Source: Mariprofundaceae bacterium
GTDB lineage: Bacteria; Pseudomonadota; Zetaproteobacteria; Mariprofundales; Mariprofundaceae
NCBI GenBank assembly: GCA_013139875.1
Contig: WSZY01000005.1
Location: forward strand, 1-8,431
DNA length: 8,431 bases
Direction of reading: 5' to 3'
Of this stretch, positions 5,100-8,431 are shown piece by piece. Numbering within the stretch: position 1 is the stretch's first letter; each line of letters starts with the position of its first letter. Under the pieces are notes generated by a model, which did not search any database, was not told the origin of the DNA, and was given only the letters and a program-made list of their open reading frames with translations. The position numbers and the translations under genes are program-made.

Positions 5100-6674
5100 T
5101 TAAATACTCAGCTCTTTGCTGCTCTTCTTCTTAATGGAGAAGGCAACAATGGCACGGGTCACCATAATGGCGGTAAACATGGATGCCATAATACCGACAG
5201 AGAGAGTGACGGCGAATCCCTTCACAGGACCGCTACCGAATTGAAACAGTACAATCGCCGCAATCAGTGTGGTGATGTTGGCATCAACAATAGTGGAGAG
5301 TGCCTTGCTGTAACCGCCATCAATGGCTGCAAGACGTGTCTTTCCGAGCCGGATCTCCTCACGTATTCGCTCAAAGATCAGTACATTGGCATCCACGGCC
5401 ATACCGATGGTCAATACGATGCCGGCGATACCGGGCAGGGTCAGCGTGGAGCCGATCATGCTCATGGCTGCGATGATCAGCAGCATATTGAAAATAAGGG
5501 CTACGTTGGCAACCAGGCCGAAGAGGCGGTAATAGACCGCCATAAAGATCAGTACGGCGATACAGCCGTAGATAATGGAGTTCATGCCCTGCTCAACCGA
5601 GTCCTTACCCAGGCTCGGGCCGATGGAACGCTCTTCCACCACCTTAACCGGAGCAGGCAGGGCACCGGCACGAAGTACGATCGCCAGGTCACGCGCATCC
5701 TGAGATGTGAAGCTGCCGGTAATCTGTGCGCTTCCGCCTGAGATACGTTCACGGATCACAGGTGCTGACTGAACCACGCCTTCAAGAATGATAGCGAAAC
5801 GCTCACCAACATGAGCATTGGTCAGCTTGTCGAACTTGCGTGCACCTTTGTTGTTGAACTTCAGGGTTACCGCATATTCATTGTAACGGGAGTCGATCGA
5901 TACACGTGCATCGGCCACTTCAGCACCGGAAAGTTCGGTACGCTTCTTCAGCAGATAGGGCTGACGCACCATTTCATCACCACGACCCTCCGCTTTGCCA
6001 TATACAATAATATCACCCTGAGGAATCTTGCCGGAGAGTGCCTTCTCCAGGTCACCCTTCTCATCCACCAGCTTGAACTCCAGCTGCGCAGTACGGCCGA
6101 TCAGACTTTTGGCACGGGCAGAGTCTTCATATCCGGGAATCTGTACAAGAATGCGGCGCTCACCCTGTTTCACGATTACCGGCTCGGTGGTGCCCAGTGC
6201 ATCAACACGGTTGCGGATCACTTCGATGGACTGGTCAACGGCAAACTTCTTAATCTCTTTTGATTCAGTTTCAGAGATGGTCAGACTGAAGCGACCCGCT
6301 TCACCCTCCATGGTGTAACCCTGCATGCCCTCTTTGATCAGGCTCTCTGCAGCCGCGGTGTCCGAGATGTTCTTGATCTGAACAATCAGCGTGTTGCCAT
6401 CCGCATCCAGCTTGCTGTAACGGATTTTGTTTTCACGCAGCAGTCGGCGGATGGTGTCGACATCCTCCTCAACACTGTGTTCAACCGCCTTTTCAACATT
6501 CACATCAATAACCAGATGAATACCACCCTTCAGGTCGAGGCCAAGATTCATCGGCTTGCTTGTAGCAGACGGCCACCATGATGGAGGTGTTGTCAGGTTA
6601 GGGAGCGCACCCATGGCCGAGACCACCAGTACAGTCAGGATCAGCCAGAGTTTCCAGCGAGGATAAGCTTGCAT
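5100..6674 (-). CDS. secD: Protein translocase subunit SecD
   Basis: Large subunit of the SecDF export motor in the inner membrane, using proton flow to pull preproteins through SecYEG. The 524 residues begin with TM1 (about 8-24), then LGLDLKGGIHLVIDV (44-58), the first periplasmic domain with a base and head region (about 60-350), and the IVLRAGALPAPV motif (332-343) that precedes the RND-like membrane core of five helices. The proton-relay motif GMAVDANVLIFERIREE (424-440) holds the conserved Asp428 and Arg438. It is about 90 residues shorter than the enterobacterial SecD, as in many other phyla and proteobacterial lineages. ATG 6674 has AAGGA about eight bases upstream. The gap to yajC is 57 bases, and secF follows after 11 bases. 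Confidence 0.98.
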   Translation of the reverse strand: MQAYPRWKLWLILTVLVVSAMGALPNLTTPPSWWPSATSKPMNLGLDLKGGIHLVIDVNVEKAVEHSVEEDVDTIRRLLRENKIRYSKLDADGNTLIVQIKNISDTAAAESLIKEGMQGYTMEGEAGRFSLTISETESKEIKKFAVDQSIEVIRNRVDALGTTEPVIVKQGERRILVQIPGYEDSARAKSLIGRTAQLEFKLVDEKGDLEKALSGKIPQGDIIVYGKAEGRGDEMVRQPYLLKKRTELSGAEVADARVSIDSRYNEYAVTLKFNNKGARKFDKLTNAHVGERFAIILEGVVQSAPVIRERISGGSAQITGSFTSQDARDLAIVLRAGALPAPVKVVEERSIGPSLGKDSVEQGMNSIIYGCIAVLIFMAVYYRLFGLVANVALIFNMLLIIAAMSMIGSTLTLPGIAGIVLTIGMAVDANVLIFERIREEIRLGKTRLAAIDGGYSKALSTIVDANITTLIAAIVLFQFGSGPVKGFAVTLSVGIMASMFTAIMVTRAIVAFSIKKKSSKELSI

Positions 6675-6732
6675 GAGTTATTCCTTTCGGGTTCGTGTTG
6701 AACTGTTTTATTAAATCTTTTGAATGTGGCCG

Positions 6733-7092
6733 TTATTCAGTTGAGCCGACAATGGTGTCACGCTTGATTTTAACCTTAACACCATCAGCGATCTCAACGG
6801 TCAGGATTTCATCCTTCACATTTGAAACCTTACCAATAATACCGCCACCGGTAACAATCGTGTCACCCTTCTTGGTCGCATCTACCATTTTCTTGTGCTC
6901 TTTCAGCTTCTTCTGCTGCGGACGAATAAGCAGGAAGTAAAAAATCACCATGATCAGGATCAGGGGGATGAGGGATGTAAAGCCGCTATCTGCGGCAGAC
7001 CCTGCTGCTTCGGCATGTGCACTCTTCATGGTTGCCATAGCCAGTGCGGCAGCAGCCATAAGGTGATAAATGAATGGATTAAAGTTGTTCAT
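6733..7092 (-). CDS. yajC: Preprotein translocase subunit YajC
   Basis: Small single-pass inner membrane protein that associates with SecDF in the holo-translocase. The 119-residue protein has the diagnostic membrane helix (about 39-56) running into IRPQQKKLKEHKKM (56-69) and the cytosolic SH3-like domain with KKGDTIVTGGGIIGKV and VKVKIKRDTIV. An additional hydrophobic, signal-like N-terminus (about 10-22, ending in SAHA at 24-27) precedes the membrane helix. It is longer than in E. coli YajC, so the N-terminus may be processed or form a second membrane segment. ATG 7092 is preceded by GGGAG about 12 bases and AGAG three bases upstream, a purine-rich but not ideal arrangement. It lies 43 bases after tgt and 57 bases before secD, in the classic tgt-yajC-secDF order. 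Confidence 0.97.
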   Translation of the reverse strand: MNNFNPFIYHLMAAAALAMATMKSAHAEAAGSAADSGFTSLIPLILIMVIFYFLLIRPQQKKLKEHKKMVDATKKGDTIVTGGGIIGKVSNVKDEILTVEIADGVKVKIKRDTIVGSTE

Positions 7093-7135
7093 ATTCTCTT
7101 TTGTTCTCCCAATAATAAAACTGCCTCATGCGGTG

Positions 7136-8281
7136 CTAAATTTCAGCATCGCCGTGGTAGGTTGCTAAAAACTGATCTCGAAACTGAGGCCATCTTTCCT
7201 CTTCAATTGCAGTCCGTGCCCGGCGCATGAGATCGCAATAGTAGTGAAGATTATGCAAACTGTTCAACCTCGAACTTAAAATCTCCTTCGCCATGTAGAG
7301 GTGGCGCAGGTAAGCGCGGGAGAAATTACGGCATGTATAGCAGTCGCAATCCTCCATGACAGGGCGGCTATCAGCTTGGTGTTTAAGGTTTTTTATGTTG
7401 ATTTTACCAAAGTCGGTGAAGATGGTTCCGTTGCGTGCATTGCGTGTCGGCATGACACAGTCAAACATGTCGATACCACGATTAATGCCCTCGATCAGGT
7501 CATCCGGCGTACCGACACCCATCACATAACGCGGTTTTTCGGCCGGCAGATGGGGTGCAAGTGCATCCAGTGTTGCCAGCATCTCCTCTTTCGGTTCACC
7601 CACCGAGAGGCCGCCAATGGCGATGCCTTCGAAATCGATCTCTGAGAGTGCCTTCAGACTCTCCAGACGCAGATCCTGGTACATGCCACCCTGTACAATG
7701 CCGAAAAGGGCCTGTTTGCTGTTGACCGGAAGATGTTCGCGACACTCGGCAGCCCAGCGCATCGACAGCTGCATTGAGCTGTGTGCCTCCTCATAAGTGG
7801 CCGGATAGGGGGTGCACTCATCAAAGGCCATGACGATGTCACTTCCCAGTTTCCTCTGAATTTCCATGCTCTCTTTGGGCCCCAGAAACCAGCGGGAACC
7901 ATCGATATGTGACTGAAAACAGACACCGTGTTCCTCAATCTTACGCAGTGCACCCAGTGACCAGACCTGAAAGCCACCGGAGTCGGTGAGAATCGGATGA
8001 TCCCACGCCATGAATTTGTGTAGTCCGCCCAGTGTTTCGATATTATCGACACCGGGGCGAAGCATCAGGTGATAAGTATTGCTCAGAATGATCTGGGCAC
8101 CGATATCATCGGTCAGGTCAGCCGGCGTCAGGCTCTTCACTGTGGCCTGTGTACCAACCGGCATGAAGACAGGCGTCTCCACCACACCGTGCGGCAGCGT
8201 AATTCGACCCCGGCGGGCGTGGCTGGATTCATCGGTTTTCAGCAGCTCAAAGGTGAGTGCTTTTGATGAGGTGGAAGACAT
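7136..8281 (-). CDS. tgt: Queuine/preQ1 tRNA-guanine transglycosylase (Tgt)
   Basis: Exchanges guanine for preQ1 at the wobble position 34 of tRNAs with GUN anticodons, the committing step of queuosine modification on tRNA; cytosolic TIM-barrel enzyme. The 381 residues have [22 protein letters not shown] near the N-terminus, the substrate-binding and catalytic [11 protein letters not shown] with Asp100, GIVQGG (194-199), the nucleophile Asp274 in [14 protein letters not shown], and the zinc site Cys312, Cys314, Cys317 and His343. Length and motifs are normal. Position 107 is Trp where E. coli has Phe. ATG 8281 gives about seven residues more than the E. coli N-terminus. No strong Shine-Dalgarno is visible, so the start is likely but not proven. 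It heads the operon in this window; queD, an upstream pathway gene, lies at 3599-3216. Confidence 0.98.
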   Translation of the reverse strand: MSSTSSKALTFELLKTDESSHARRGRITLPHGVVETPVFMPVGTQATVKSLTPADLTDDIGAQIILSNTYHLMLRPGVDNIETLGGLHKFMAWDHPILTDSGGFQVWSLGALRKIEEHGVCFQSHIDGSRWFLGPKESMEIQRKLGSDIVMAFDECTPYPATYEEAHSSMQLSMRWAAECREHLPVNSKQALFGIVQGGMYQDLRLESLKALSEIDFEGIAIGGLSVGEPKEEMLATLDALAPHLPAEKPRYVMGVGTPDDLIEGINRGIDMFDCVMPTRNARNGTIFTDFGKINIKNLKHQADSRPVMEDCDCYTCRNFSRAYLRHLYMAKEILSSRLNSLHNLHYYCDLMRRARTAIEEERWPQFRDQFLATYHGDAEI

Positions 8282-8364
8282 GGCGCTGCAGTATGCCTGC
8301 GTGGAGTGTGGATGGAAGCCTGAATAGGGGCTGCTTTTTCAGACTTTCTGTTCAGGTCAGCCGT

Positions 8365-8394
8365 TTTATATGGTCAGTCGCTGTTTTGGCTGAA
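8365..8394 (-). promoter_or_regulatory. Weak candidate promoter for the tgt-yajC-secDF operon
   Basis: On the minus strand TATAAA (8370-8365) lies 18 bases after TTCAGC (8394-8389), about 80 bases upstream of the tgt start. The -10 match is good and the -35 poor. The 150 bases upstream of tgt hold no convincing gene. They also contain a 7-bp inverted repeat, GCTGTTT (8380-8386) with AAACAGC (8404-8410), that could instead belong to the end of a gene outside the window. Confidence 0.25.
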
Positions 8395-8431
8395 TCCGGA
8401 CTGAAACAGCTGCTTGTCCGCACTACGCAGG

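Noticed and set aside
5241..5741. Plus strand open frame of 166 codons opposite secD
   Set aside because: It is antisense to highly conserved SecD sequence, has composition typical of a shadow frame (many Gly, His, Asp, Gln) and lacks a domain or a ribosome binding site.
7654..8052. Minus strand open frame of 132 codons inside tgt
   Set aside because: It lies entirely within the well-supported tgt gene in another frame, with no recognisable domain; its residues follow from the tgt codons.
8280..8327. A 15-codon + strand mini-frame with a CxxCG motif ([15 protein letters not shown]), overlapping the tgt start, reminiscent of the first residues of RadA-type zinc ribbons
   Set aside because: It stops at TAG after 15 codons, none of the other frames continues a RadA or zinc-ribbon protein downstream, and two Cys in 15 residues can arise by chance.

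Overview
The window looks like chromosome from a Gram-negative, proteobacterium-type organism of moderate GC. It carries the tgt-yajC-secD-secF order known from Proteobacteria, envelope genes for an RND-type tripartite efflux system, and a 524-residue SecD, which is shorter than the roughly 615-residue enterobacterial form. I cannot name a genus from sequence alone. Every gene I can support lies on the minus strand, so transcription runs from high to low coordinates.

Right part (8281 to 3740): a housekeeping operon of tgt (tRNA-guanine transglycosylase, queuosine modification), yajC, secD and secF (accessory subunits of the Sec translocase), and a fifth gene for an Mth938/DUF498-like protein. 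This fifth gene has no ATG, GTG or TTG start in its N-terminal part. It appears to begin at a CTG codon that overlaps the secF stop, with a strong GGAGG Shine-Dalgarno seven bases upstream. Standard gene callers would miss it.

Middle (3739 to 3186): a gap of about 140 bases filled by a chain of overlapping inverted repeats, then queD (6-carboxy-tetrahydropterin synthase, an earlier step of the queuosine/preQ1 pathway), which ends beside a likely intrinsic terminator hairpin.

Left part (3159 to 1): a metal-efflux-like cluster. It has a small His-rich exported protein resembling CzcI/CopL-type metal-binding peptides, an 84-codon remnant of a TolC/CzcC-type gene, a full-length TolC/CzcC-family outer membrane protein in the same frame as that remnant and separated from it by one stop codon, and a CzcB/CusB-like periplasmic adaptor that overlaps the TolC gene by ATGA and runs off the left edge. 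The adaptor has almost no alpha-helical hairpin. An RND pump gene (CzcA/CusA type) would be expected just beyond base 1, but it is not in the window.

The most interesting items are the CTG-initiated DUF498 gene, the chained inverted repeats upstream of queD, and the tandem, partly decayed outer-membrane-factor genes.
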